DNA from: Chloroflexi bacterium UBA5177
Lineage (GTDB): Bacteria; Chloroflexota; UBA5177
Direction: 5' to 3'
DNA length: 17,254 bases
Assembly (NCBI GenBank): GCA_002413265.1
Contig: DHWR01000121.1
Location: forward strand, 1-17,254
The position numbers and the translations under genes were made by a program. The notes under the pieces were generated by a model. The model ran no database searches. It saw nothing but the letters and a program-made list of their open reading frames with translations, and was not told where the DNA came from. Below, piece by piece: positions 6,453 to 13,725 of this stretch (position 1 is its first letter; each line of letters opens with the position of its first letter).

Positions 6453-6986
6453 TCAGTTCGACATCTCTTCACGCGGTACGAAGAGTCCGGCTGACCTGCA
6501 ATGCCGTTCGTGCGCATCCAGACCCGCTTGCGAGCACATGCCGGAGCAATTCAGGCATCTGCCCTCCTCGATCTGGCCGCACCAGCAACGAGGACAATGC
6601 CGGCCGGCGGGAGGCTTCCATTCGGCGACGTGCTCCCAGCGAGTCGCATCGTCGCTTGGCAACGGTGCTTGAAAGCTCTGCACCACAAGCAGCCCAGGCC
6701 CGGGGTTCCTCAGACCATGAAGCGTCCCGCGGGTTCGTAGGAAGGTGTGTCCTTGCGGCAGGTCGACGAAATCCCCGTTCACCAGCATCTCGGCATCGCC
6801 CGACAGAGCCGAAAAGTATTCGTCCGAATCTAGATGCCGGTGCGGAGCCATGGCCTGGCCAGGCAAGAAATGCAGAATGCTCAGCAACCCCGCACCCACA
6901 CAGCCGAACGGAATCTCGCGCCCGTAGCCTTCGACCGTTGCACTCACCGTGCGGACCGTCTTCACGACGCCACGCGCTTCCAGCAT
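6453..6986 (-). CDS. Cupin-domain protein with a cysteine-rich C-terminal module
   Basis: A small beta-barrel (cupin) protein, function unknown. The ATG at 6986 has GGAGG 6 bases upstream; a longer start at 7124 lies inside the neighbouring gene's end and is rejected. In the 177-residue product the first cupin motif is PGQAMAPHRHLDSDEYFSALSG (residues 42-63) with His49, His51 and Glu56, and the second includes LPQGH and His90, so the metal ligands are complete. After the barrel, residues 130-163 hold seven cysteines (131, 134, 136, 144, 147, 151, 163) plus histidines, suggesting a zinc-binding end. It follows the DUF4188 gene by 76 bases on the same strand and may be co-transcribed. Substrate sensing or a small-molecule enzyme role is possible. 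Confidence 0.78.
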   Translation of the reverse strand: MLEARGVVKTVRTVSATVEGYGREIPFGCVGAGLLSILHFLPGQAMAPHRHLDSDEYFSALSGDAEMLVNGDFVDLPQGHTFLRTRGTLHGLRNPGPGLLVVQSFQAPLPSDDATRWEHVAEWKPPAGRHCPRCWCGQIEEGRCLNCSGMCSQAGLDAHERHCRSAGLFVPREEMSN

Positions 6987-7062
6987 CGACGCCTCCGAAT
7001 GGACATGAATGTACCACACCGGCTCAGGAAGGCCGAACCCCCAGGTCACCGGATTTCGATAT

Positions 7063-7545
7063 CTACTCGGCCACTTCCGCTTCCTCGCTGAAACGGCGCA
7101 TTCGCTCCTTGGACCGTCCCTCACCTTGCGCCGGCAGTAATGACGAAAAGGCCGCGGGCCCTACCGGTTTCGCCCCTGGCTCGAAAACGGCCTCGGCGGC
7201 CTTCACTTGATAGATCTCGTGATAGAAACCCAAGCCTTGATCACTGTGACTGACGAGCCATTTCCACCAGCGTCCATGTGGCAGAAGACGCGCGTACCTA
7301 TCGAGATCCGCATAGCTGCGCCAGTAGAGCATGACGACCGGACCTTCCTCAGTCATCAAGCCTCGGCTGTGGAGCAGTCCTTCAGCTCCCTGAAGTGACG
7401 GATCGATCTCGTCGCCGATACCGGAATCTTCATACAATCGCCGACCCTCTTCCGTGAGGTATTGCACGCCGAAGAGAGCCACGCAGAGCTGAGGATGCTC
7501 CCAGAGTGCCGCGACATAGCTGCCATCGGGCGGAGTCTCAGTCAT
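7063..7545 (-). CDS. DUF4188-type protein
   Basis: This resembles the DUF4188 family, small ferredoxin-like-fold proteins sometimes annotated as monooxygenase- or aldoxime-dehydratase-related; no reaction is established here. The ATG at 7545 has GGAGG about 7 bases upstream. In the 160-residue product, the segments PVVMLYWRSYADLDRYAR (69-86) and GFYHEIYQV (105-113) are the family's recognisable core, with W92-type aromatic residues between them (RWWKWL). The last ~35 residues are charged and low in structure. The gene is divergent from corA (143-base gap) and precedes the cupin gene on the same strand. Confidence 0.75.
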   Translation of the reverse strand: MTETPPDGSYVAALWEHPQLCVALFGVQYLTEEGRRLYEDSGIGDEIDPSLQGAEGLLHSRGLMTEEGPVVMLYWRSYADLDRYARLLPHGRWWKWLVSHSDQGLGFYHEIYQVKAAEAVFEPGAKPVGPAAFSSLLPAQGEGRSKERMRRFSEEAEVAE

Positions 7546-7688
7546 TCGCTCGCCTCCAAGGTCGGTGCGACTAGCATATACTCTGCGACCTCGAATCCAA
7601 TCAGCAGAAGGTCAGACAGTCCCTCCGTTTCCCAAGGCAGACGTACACTTGCCCATGGGACTGAATCTTCCGCACGCGAGCACTAGCC

Positions 7689-8726
7689 GTGGCTAGCTCC
7701 GTTCTGGCGCCCGGTGATCTGGAGCGGCAAACCGAAGAGAAGCGCTCCGTCCTGCCAACCTGCAAGGTGTATCGCAACGGCCAATCGTCGCACGGAGTCG
7801 CCCACCTCTCAGAGATAAGCGAGGTTCTGAAAGAGGAAGGCTCGCTCGTCTGGCTGGATGTCGTGGATCCAGGGCCGAACGACCTCAAGCTGCTGCAGGC
7901 CGAGTTCGATCTCCACCCGCTCGCTGTGGAAGACGCCATGCACGCTCACGAGCGGCCAAAGATCGAGAGCTACGATTCCTACTGGTTTCTCGTCGTTCAA
8001 GGGACGACGCTCAGTGAGGACAACATTATCTTTCACGAGATAGCAATCTTCGCGGGGACGAACTTCTTGGTCACTGTACGGCACAGTCCGGTGTACGGAT
8101 TGGAAGAGATCGAGAAGCGATGGCATGCGCATCCGGAAGAGCTTAAGCGTGGCGCCGGCTTTCTGCTCTACACGATCCTCGATACGGTGGTGGACGGCTA
8201 CCTACCTGTGTCCCAGACCTTTCAAGATCGCGTTGACGAGCTCGAGGAGGCTCTGTTTGCGGGACGCTCACAAGATGCAGAAGTGCTACCGCGCGTGTTC
8301 GGAATGAAGAAGGATGCCCAACGATTTCGCTGGGCGGTGCTGCCCATGCGTGACATCCTCAACCCGATCATCCGTCAGGATCTGGAGCTCGTCGGCCGCG
8401 AAGATCTCGCGTACTTCCGTGACGTCTACGATCACGCCGTCCTGGTAATCGACCAGCTCGACACGCTCCGAGACCTCGTAAACAGCGCTCTTGAGATCCA
8501 TCTGTCGGTCGTGGCAAATCGCCAAAATGATGTCTCGAAGCAGTTGACGGTCATCGCTACCATATTCCTGCCGCTGACCTTCGTTACCGGCTTTTTTGGC
8601 CAGAATTTCGCCTTTCTTGTCGGTCACATCGGGGGCACCGACGCCTTCATCGGCTGGGGCCTGGGCACGGAGCTGTTGACGATCGGCCTGACCCTCGGAT
8701 ACTTCAAGTGGAAGGGCTGGTTCTGA
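7689..8726 (+). CDS. corA: CorA-family divalent cation (Mg2+/Co2+) transporter, GQN variant
   Basis: An inner-membrane pentameric channel for divalent cations. The GTG at 7689 is the only start before an in-frame stop at 7662-7664; it has no obvious ribosome-binding site. The 345-residue product has the large N-terminal cytoplasmic domain (to about 285), including the long stalk helix, then two membrane helices at about 287-303 and 319-339 and a lysine-containing tail (KWKGWF), as in the family. The signature GMN loop after the first helix reads GQN (304-306, GFFGQNF). This variant is known in CorA relatives, so the ion preference is less certain. Its stop is one base from the stop of the convergent diguanylate cyclase gene. 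Confidence 0.9.
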   Translation: MASSVLAPGDLERQTEEKRSVLPTCKVYRNGQSSHGVAHLSEISEVLKEEGSLVWLDVVDPGPNDLKLLQAEFDLHPLAVEDAMHAHERPKIESYDSYWFLVVQGTTLSEDNIIFHEIAIFAGTNFLVTVRHSPVYGLEEIEKRWHAHPEELKRGAGFLLYTILDTVVDGYLPVSQTFQDRVDELEEALFAGRSQDAEVLPRVFGMKKDAQRFRWAVLPMRDILNPIIRQDLELVGREDLAYFRDVYDHAVLVIDQLDTLRDLVNSALEIHLSVVANRQNDVSKQLTVIATIFLPLTFVTGFFGQNFAFLVGHIGGTDAFIGWGLGTELLTIGLTLGYFKWKGWF

Positions 8727-8727
8727 C

Positions 8728-9645
8728 CTATCGCTGTGAGAACGATTTCTTTCCGCGTTTGTGTTCGTACATGCGCGCATCGGCCACCGCCAAAAGATCC
8801 CGGCCCGTCTTCCCGTCCCCAGGCCAGTACGACGCCCCGACACTAATCGCAAGAGGAAACGGGAACTCCCGTGACTCCTGAGCCGCGCCATCGGACAGAC
8901 GTGCGCTGATCGCGGTGACAGCCGCCTTGGTCTCTGCCTCCGCCGTACCTGTAAGCAGCAGTACAAACTCGTCTCCGCCGAAGCGGCAAGCAAAATCGTA
9001 TGGTCTGAGTGCTCTCTGCACGATGGTTCCGATAGCCCTAATGGCCGCGTCTCCTCGCTCATGTCCGTATCTGTCATTCATTGCCTTGAGGTTGTCGAGA
9101 TCGAGAAACATGAGTGCCATGGCCGTGCGATTGCGCTCGGCTCTAGCCACCTCCCGCTCGAGCGCCTCCTCGAAAGTCTGTCTATTTGGCAGCCCCGAAA
9201 TTGGGTCGCGGGCGGCGGTGCGCTCGTAGTCGAGCAGGGTGCCAATGTGAGCCGCCGCCTTCACGGCGATCTCCAGCTCGAAGGTCGAGTATTCTCTTCC
9301 TCCACGCCGGTTGGTTGCATTTAGCACGCCTTCGACACCTCTGGACGTCGAGATCGGAACGGACACGAAAGTGCGGCCGGCGATTCTGCCGAGCAGTGAA
9401 TGCCCTGTCTGGTACACGGTTCCTGCGATACCCTCGCCTTTCTGAACTCGTATCGTCGGCACCAGGGGCTCGGGCATCCCTACATGGCAAGCCACGATCA
9501 GGTGGGGTTCACCATGCTCACGCAGCAAAAGGCTGCACCGTTCCGACTCCAGAAGGTCGACCGCCGTCTGGAAAGCGGACTGGACTGGGTCCGCGCCCGG
9601 CAGGTCCCGCGTTGGTTCAACACTGCCGTCGCTGGTCTCGCTCAC
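8728..9645 (-). CDS. GAF-GGDEF diguanylate cyclase
   Basis: Makes the second messenger c-di-GMP from two GTP. In the 305-residue product, a GAF sensor domain occupies about residues 20-138 (SVPISTSRGVEGVLN near its end). The cyclase domain starts at DPISGLPNR (147-155), with the metal-binding FLDLDNLKAMND segment (180-191) and an intact GGDEF at 223-227. The RxxD inhibitory site (RPYD, 214-217) lies five residues before GGDEF, so feedback inhibition by c-di-GMP is expected. There is no membrane helix. The GTG start overlaps the stop of the membrane-protein gene (GTGA), so it is translationally coupled as the last gene of a three-gene unit. The GAF ligand is unknown. Confidence 0.93.
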   Translation of the reverse strand: MSETSDGSVEPTRDLPGADPVQSAFQTAVDLLESERCSLLLREHGEPHLIVACHVGMPEPLVPTIRVQKGEGIAGTVYQTGHSLLGRIAGRTFVSVPISTSRGVEGVLNATNRRGGREYSTFELEIAVKAAAHIGTLLDYERTAARDPISGLPNRQTFEEALEREVARAERNRTAMALMFLDLDNLKAMNDRYGHERGDAAIRAIGTIVQRALRPYDFACRFGGDEFVLLLTGTAEAETKAAVTAISARLSDGAAQESREFPFPLAISVGASYWPGDGKTGRDLLAVADARMYEHKRGKKSFSQR

Positions 9646-11153
9646 GGATGTTTGTGGTTCTTACCGCGGCCGCGACCGTGCGGGTCGCCAGATTTTCCGG
9701 GATGCTCTTGATCCGTGGGCGGTGCGGTCGGTTGGGCAGGCACCACCGTCGGTGCCGCCGCAGGTAGAGATGGCAAGCTCAAAGGCGGGTTGGACGCGAT
9801 GGCAGCGGTTTGAGATGGCGGAGTGGCGACACTCCTCGATGCAGGAGCGCTGACCACGGGAGAGGCGTGCCCGGCAGGGGCTGGGCGTGAAGCGGGCGGT
9901 GGGGGCGGAGGCGGTGGGGGCGGACCAGATCGCCGCACGACGGTAGTTGGCCGCGGTCGCGAAGGCGCTGTCGGTACCCTTGCGGGTGTTGACCGTCGGG
10001 TGGCCAGGGCTCGCCGCCCAACCGACGGCACGCGATCCGCCGGCTGCTGCGCGATGACTGCCGAAGTGGTTGCCGCCGAAGTGGTCGACGGCGATCTATA
10101 CGACTTCAAAGAGCTCGTTGACTGGATAGGCTGAGCCGCGGCCACGAGAGCGTGTCGCCGCCTGGACGTGGATGCTCGCGCAATGACCACATGCCGGGAA
10201 GGCCGGCGCACCAGGAATGACCCGAACGCTCGCGGGCCGACATAGTTTTTCGCGCCTCGCACGACTGCTGCCACCGTCCACCGGTGTCTCCCTGCTCCGA
10301 CTGGGATCCGAGTACAGCTGGAGCGAACTGTACGAGGAGCAATTCCTGACACGGTCAGGTGGTATTCGATGGCTTTCAGAACCGGTTTCCAACAGAGCGT
10401 GACGTTGCCGGGCCTGAGTCGCGACGAGCTTGGAACGCTGAGTGCCACGGGACGGCCAACCGGAGGCGACCCGACAGCAAAGTCAGAGGTCGGTCCGTAA
10501 GCAGTCCATCGACCTTGAAACAGAGCCTGAACGCGCCAGAAGTACTTTTGCGCACCGACGACGCGCATTCGATAGGAAGGGCGAGCGACTGAGATGACCT
10601 TCGCACTCGCGCTACTCGACGTCCAGAGCCGAATTCGATACTGCCTCGCGCCCGTCACGTGCTTCCATTGCAGCACGACTTGCTCACCGTTCTGGAAAGG
10701 TGAACCGCTCGCAACCGTGCCGCTGATACTCACCGGTGGAGGCGTCGCGGCAGAGTGGTTGGTGAGCTGCCGGGCCAACGCTCCGGCCAATATCAAGCTC
10801 AACAACACTGCGGTCACGCCTGCCGCCGCCCAGGGCCACCTGTGTGACCCTGCGCGAGAGCTAGTCGCAATCCGAGGACGCTCCGGACGAATGTACCGTT
10901 CGGGAGTCGGAACGGAAACGGATTGGACCGGCATGGCACTCAGGACCTTTAGGTCGTAGGCCTCCCGAGTCTCCCGTCCCGAGAGCAGGTCCCTTCGGAT
11001 CGCTCTTACCTGATTCCAGAGGACTCGGGCCCGATCCGGGTCCTTCCGCGTCGCCTGTTGGGCTTCTTCCACCAATCGTTCGAGCGCGGCGCGAACCGAG
11101 GAGGTAGACGCCGTGAGCTCGAGACCGAGAGCCTGATAGTGGTTTTCGCCCAT
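9642..11153 (-). CDS. One-pass membrane protein: J-like N-terminus, two FN3-like domains, Pro/Ser/Thr tail
   Basis: No known family fits the whole 503-residue protein. Residues 5-67 look like a decayed J domain (HYQALGLELTAS at the start, RETREAYD at the end) in which the HPD tripeptide is missing. A membrane helix lies at about 106-128, after basic residues, so the J-like part should be cytoplasmic and the rest outside. Two FN3-like beta domains follow: about 157-227 (VVLQWKHVTGARQYRIRL ... YFWRVQA) and 248-315 (VTLCWKPVLKAIEYHLTV). The last ~185 residues are rich in Pro, Ser, Thr, Ala and Arg, with ten prolines in a row at 411-420, and end in a His/Lys-rich tail. The ATG overlaps the upstream stop (TAATG), and its own stop overlaps the cyclase start. 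Confidence 0.8.
   Translation of the reverse strand: MGENHYQALGLELTASTSSVRAALERLVEEAQQATRKDPDRARVLWNQVRAIRRDLLSGRETREAYDLKVLSAMPVQSVSVPTPERYIRPERPRIATSSRAGSHRWPWAAAGVTAVLLSLILAGALARQLTNHSAATPPPVSISGTVASGSPFQNGEQVVLQWKHVTGARQYRIRLWTSSSASAKVISVARPSYRMRVVGAQKYFWRVQALFQGRWTAYGPTSDFAVGSPPVGRPVALSVPSSSRLRPGNVTLCWKPVLKAIEYHLTVSGIAPRTVRSSCTRIPVGAGRHRWTVAAVVRGAKNYVGPRAFGSFLVRRPSRHVVIARASTSRRRHALVAAAQPIQSTSSLKSYRSPSTTSAATTSAVIAQQPADRVPSVGRRALATRRSTPARVPTAPSRPRPTTVVRRSGPPPPPPPPPPASRPAPAGHASPVVSAPASRSVATPPSQTAAIASNPPLSLPSLPAAAPTVVPAQPTAPPTDQEHPGKSGDPHGRGRGKNHKHP
9894..9923 (-). repeat. Tandem 15-bp repeat encoding ten prolines
   Basis: On the minus strand two adjacent 15-base units (CCG CCC CCA CCG CCT, then the same with CCC last) differ at one base and encode ten consecutive prolines. 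The unit probably arose by slippage. It lies in the extracellular tail of the FN3-like membrane protein. A run this long would be expected to need elongation factor P for translation. Confidence 0.75.
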
Positions 11154-12058
11154 TAGCTGCCGTCTCCGCGCTCGGCGCTGGCAGGCCCGACGCTTTCTTC
11201 AATGAGCGGTCGTAGTGCGCTTTCGGTACGACTTCTCTCCACCGCCAGAGCCATCAAAGCAGTCGCTCTCTCTGCCTCTTCGGGACCTCGAGCCCAGCCA
11301 ACCTGAATCATCAGCCCAGGCTCCAAAGGGAAGACCGCCCGCCGCGTGACCTCGAGAATTCTGCCTGTTAGGCTTTCCGGAGAACTCGCTCCCGGCACCA
11401 GAAGTGCAAGCCCTCCCTCCTGGCGGCCGACCAGGTCATAACCACGCGTGACCGATTGCACGGCGGCTCCGGCACTGCGCAACAATGCCGCAACGTCTCT
11501 CGGGCCTACGCGCTTTGCCGAATCTCTGGTCTGGAGGAGCTGGATCACGATCAGCATGAAGGCTTCGCCGCTCCGGCTGCTTCGCGAGAGCTCGCGCTCA
11601 ACCTGCTCTGTAAAGGCGTGCTCGTCCGGAAACCCCGTGTCCTGGTCGATGCCGCTGTCCGCTTGGTGAAGCAGCTGGCCGAGGTGTGAGGCTACGGAAC
11701 ATGCGGACTCCAGATCCTCGTCGCTCAGATCCATTCCGGTGATGCGGCCACCAGTAAGATTCAGCACTCCCACTACGCCTCGCGAGTTGTGCACCGGCAC
11801 GCTAATAAATCTTGTCCCCGACGCCTCGCCGATGAAGGCCACATCCCGCTCCAGGACCAAGCCTGCCACTCCTTGACCCGCCGCGACATGGATTGAGGAA
11901 ACGAGGTCGGGATCGAGTCCGACGGACGAGTGAACGGTCATCCCCGGTGAGAGTCGGTCGGAAACGAGTAAGCTTGCCCGATTGACCCGAAACAACCGCG
12001 CGGCCGCCAGAAAAGCCCAGCGGACGGCGTCTCCGGCAGCGTCATCTAAATCCAGCAA
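11153..12058 (-). CDS. GAF plus degenerate GGDEF protein, candidate c-di-GMP receptor
   Basis: The 301-residue product has the same layout as the cyclase at 8728-9645, and the two share clear similarity (SVPVHNSRGVVGVLN here, SVPISTSRGVEGVLN there). The GAF domain is about 8-131 and the GGDEF-type domain about 138-285, beginning DQDTGFPDEHAF. The active-site loop that should read GGDEF is EGGLA (214-218) and the catalytic acidic residues are gone, so cyclase activity is not expected. The RxxD inhibitory site is kept (RGYD, 205-208) at the same five-residue spacing. PelD also combines a GAF and a degenerate GGDEF that binds c-di-GMP through RxxD, so a receptor role is likely. The start is a TTG without a clear ribosome-binding site. 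It is the first gene of the coupled unit. Confidence 0.82.
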   Translation of the reverse strand: MLDLDDAAGDAVRWAFLAAARLFRVNRASLLVSDRLSPGMTVHSSVGLDPDLVSSIHVAAGQGVAGLVLERDVAFIGEASGTRFISVPVHNSRGVVGVLNLTGGRITGMDLSDEDLESACSVASHLGQLLHQADSGIDQDTGFPDEHAFTEQVERELSRSSRSGEAFMLIVIQLLQTRDSAKRVGPRDVAALLRSAGAAVQSVTRGYDLVGRQEGGLALLVPGASSPESLTGRILEVTRRAVFPLEPGLMIQVGWARGPEEAERATALMALAVERSRTESALRPLIEESVGPASAERGDGS

Positions 12059-12239
12059 AAAGTAAAACCGTCCTGTGTGGAGTCGGGGTCAGGTCGGCGC
12101 CGATTTCAAAGCGCGTTGTCAAGAAGCCTGACGTATCATAGCGCCTCCAGATGCCACTGGGACAGGGTTTCAGCCTCCCTGGCTGGTAACTTCGTCAGGA
12201 AACCCGGCACCTTCTGACTCTCGGGCGCGGAGGAGCCTC

Positions 12240-13025
12240 GTGGACAAGCCTCTTTACATCCGAACCCTGCGAAATGACGCCGAAAAGATTGCGCAGTTAG
12301 CTCGCACAGATATAGATGTATCTCTCCCATCATGCCCCGGCTGGACGCTAAGTAGTCTCGTCGCGCATTTGGGGAGCATCTATGCCGAGGTCGCCAAAAA
12401 CATAACCGAGGGCCACGGACAAGACGTTGTGCAGTCACTCGAAGACCTTGGCCTGCCATCGGACATCCATGCTTGGTTTGCCGCAAAATGCGAGGCGAGT
12501 GCGCGGCCGGCCGGTGTAACCGCGTGGTTCGCGGAGGCGGCGTCGCGTCTGATCGACATATTTGAGCAATCCGATCCAGGGCAGCCGGCCTGGACCTGGT
12601 TCGCTCCGCAGCAGAACGTCGGGTTCTGGATGCGGAGAATGGCCAACGAAACCTCTATTCACCGCTGGGATGGGCAGACAGCCTTTGGAAAGGCCGAGCC
12701 AATCGACGCCCACCTGGCTGCCGATGGAATCGATGAGATGCTCACCGTTTACGCGCCGCAAAATTGTCGACCCCAATCGACTCTCGATGGTCGCGGCGAG
12801 ACCTATCGCTTCCGCCGTTCGGACGGTGCTGGCGAGTCGACAGTACGATTCCAGGAGCGAGACACGCAGGTTGGTCCACAGGCAGGCGACCCAGATGTGG
12901 TCATAACCGGTACTGCCTCGGACCTTGTGCTGTTTCTCTGGCATCGAATCTCAGACGAAAATCTCGCGGTGTCCGGAGACAGTTCTCTCGTGTCACGCTA
13001 CTTCGAGCTTCTTCCACCTGATTGA
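12240..13025 (+). CDS. Mycothiol-dependent maleylpyruvate isomerase-like (DinB-fold) protein
   Basis: A member of the DinB/MDMPI superfamily, four-helix-bundle metal proteins often using a low-molecular-weight thiol. The GTG start has GGAGGAG about 5 bases upstream. In the 261-residue product, the opening segment SCPGWTLSSLVAHLGSIYAEV (31-51) and the later MRRMANETSIHRWD (131-144) hold the usual metal ligands: His43, Glu137 and His141. A C-terminal domain follows (VVITGTASDLVLFLWHR near the end). The substrate is unknown and the family is functionally diverse. It ends 18 bases before hemQ and is probably the first gene of the haem operon. The 181-base gap upstream (12059-12239) shows only weak promoter-like pieces on either strand. 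Confidence 0.82.
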   Translation: MDKPLYIRTLRNDAEKIAQLARTDIDVSLPSCPGWTLSSLVAHLGSIYAEVAKNITEGHGQDVVQSLEDLGLPSDIHAWFAAKCEASARPAGVTAWFAEAASRLIDIFEQSDPGQPAWTWFAPQQNVGFWMRRMANETSIHRWDGQTAFGKAEPIDAHLAADGIDEMLTVYAPQNCRPQSTLDGRGETYRFRRSDGAGESTVRFQERDTQVGPQAGDPDVVITGTASDLVLFLWHRISDENLAVSGDSSLVSRYFELLPPD

Positions 13026-13043
13026 GGGTGTTATGTTCTGGGC

Positions 13044-13715
13044 ATGGAAGAGACTACTTTTGTTCAGTTTCTGTTTTACCGGCTCGACCCGGCCTGGCGC
13101 CGCCTCGCTCAGGAACAGCGCTCCTGCCGAAAGACAGAATTTGCCGAGGCTGTCGAGTCGCAGGACGGAATCGAAACCTACGCGTACAACACGACCGGAT
13201 TGAAAACCGGCACCGATCTGCTGCTGTGGCGCAATGGCAGGGACGTATCCGAGCTGCAAGCATCGGCGAGTCGGCTGCATCACACTGAGCTCGGCCGCTA
13301 TCTCGAGATCAGCTACTTGTATTTCGGTTTGATTCGCCCCTCGACCTACGTCCGTCGTCAAACGTCACAGGAGCAAGCTGCTCTGGCGACAGAGCGTGGC
13401 ACATACTTGGTCGTCTATCCATTCACCAAGACTGCCGATTGGTACCTGCTGTCCAAAGCGACCAGGCAGGGAATGATGAACGAGCACATCAAGGTGGGGC
13501 ACGACTTCCCGTCCATCAAACAGGTTCTCGTGCACTCCTTCGGTCTGGACGATCAGGAATTCATTGTTTCCTACGAAACCGAGGATCTCCTGGAGTTCCA
13601 GAGCCTGGTCATGGACCTCCGATCGACTGACGGACGGAAGTACACGCTGTCGGACACCCCAATATTCACGTGCGTCCACCGCCCGCTGCGTGAGGTGCTT
13701 GAGCTCCTGGCATGA
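13044..13715 (+). CDS. hemQ: HemQ, coproheme decarboxylase (chlorite dismutase family)
   Basis: The last enzyme of the coproporphyrin-dependent haem pathway, which oxidatively removes two propionate carboxyls from coproheme III to give haem b (also called ChdC). The 223-residue product has the family's C-terminal core. Tyr125 is in VVYPFTKTADWY (the catalytic Tyr of the YPMxK motif in Firmicutes enzymes), His148 is in MNEH (the proximal haem ligand), and Gln160 is in IKQVL (the distal Gln). True chlorite dismutases have an Arg at the distal position, so this is a decarboxylase. The start is ATG with only a weak ribosome-binding site. hemE follows within 11-53 bases, depending on its start. 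Confidence 0.92.
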   Translation: MEETTFVQFLFYRLDPAWRRLAQEQRSCRKTEFAEAVESQDGIETYAYNTTGLKTGTDLLLWRNGRDVSELQASASRLHHTELGRYLEISYLYFGLIRPSTYVRRQTSQEQAALATERGTYLVVYPFTKTADWYLLSKATRQGMMNEHIKVGHDFPSIKQVLVHSFGLDDQEFIVSYETEDLLEFQSLVMDLRSTDGRKYTLSDTPIFTCVHRPLREVLELLA

Positions 13716-13725
13716 GACGCCCTCG

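Noticed and set aside
6419-7210. 263-residue open frame on the plus strand opposite the cupin and DUF4188 genes
   Set aside because: The minus strand carries motif-bearing genes with good ribosome-binding sites; this frame is low-complexity Arg/Pro/Ser.
8286-9077. 263-residue minus-strand frame overlapping the ends of corA and the cyclase gene
   Set aside because: It is a shadow of two recognised genes and has no protein-like features.
12117-12122. TTGACA on the minus strand as promoter of the c-di-GMP cassette
   Set aside because: The expected -10 position is GC-rich (GCGCCG) with no match to consensus.
13044-13715. Chlorite dismutase (chlorite detoxification) as the function
   Set aside because: The distal residue aligns as Gln160, the catalytic Tyr motif is present, and the gene sits in a haem operon; all three fit coproheme decarboxylase.
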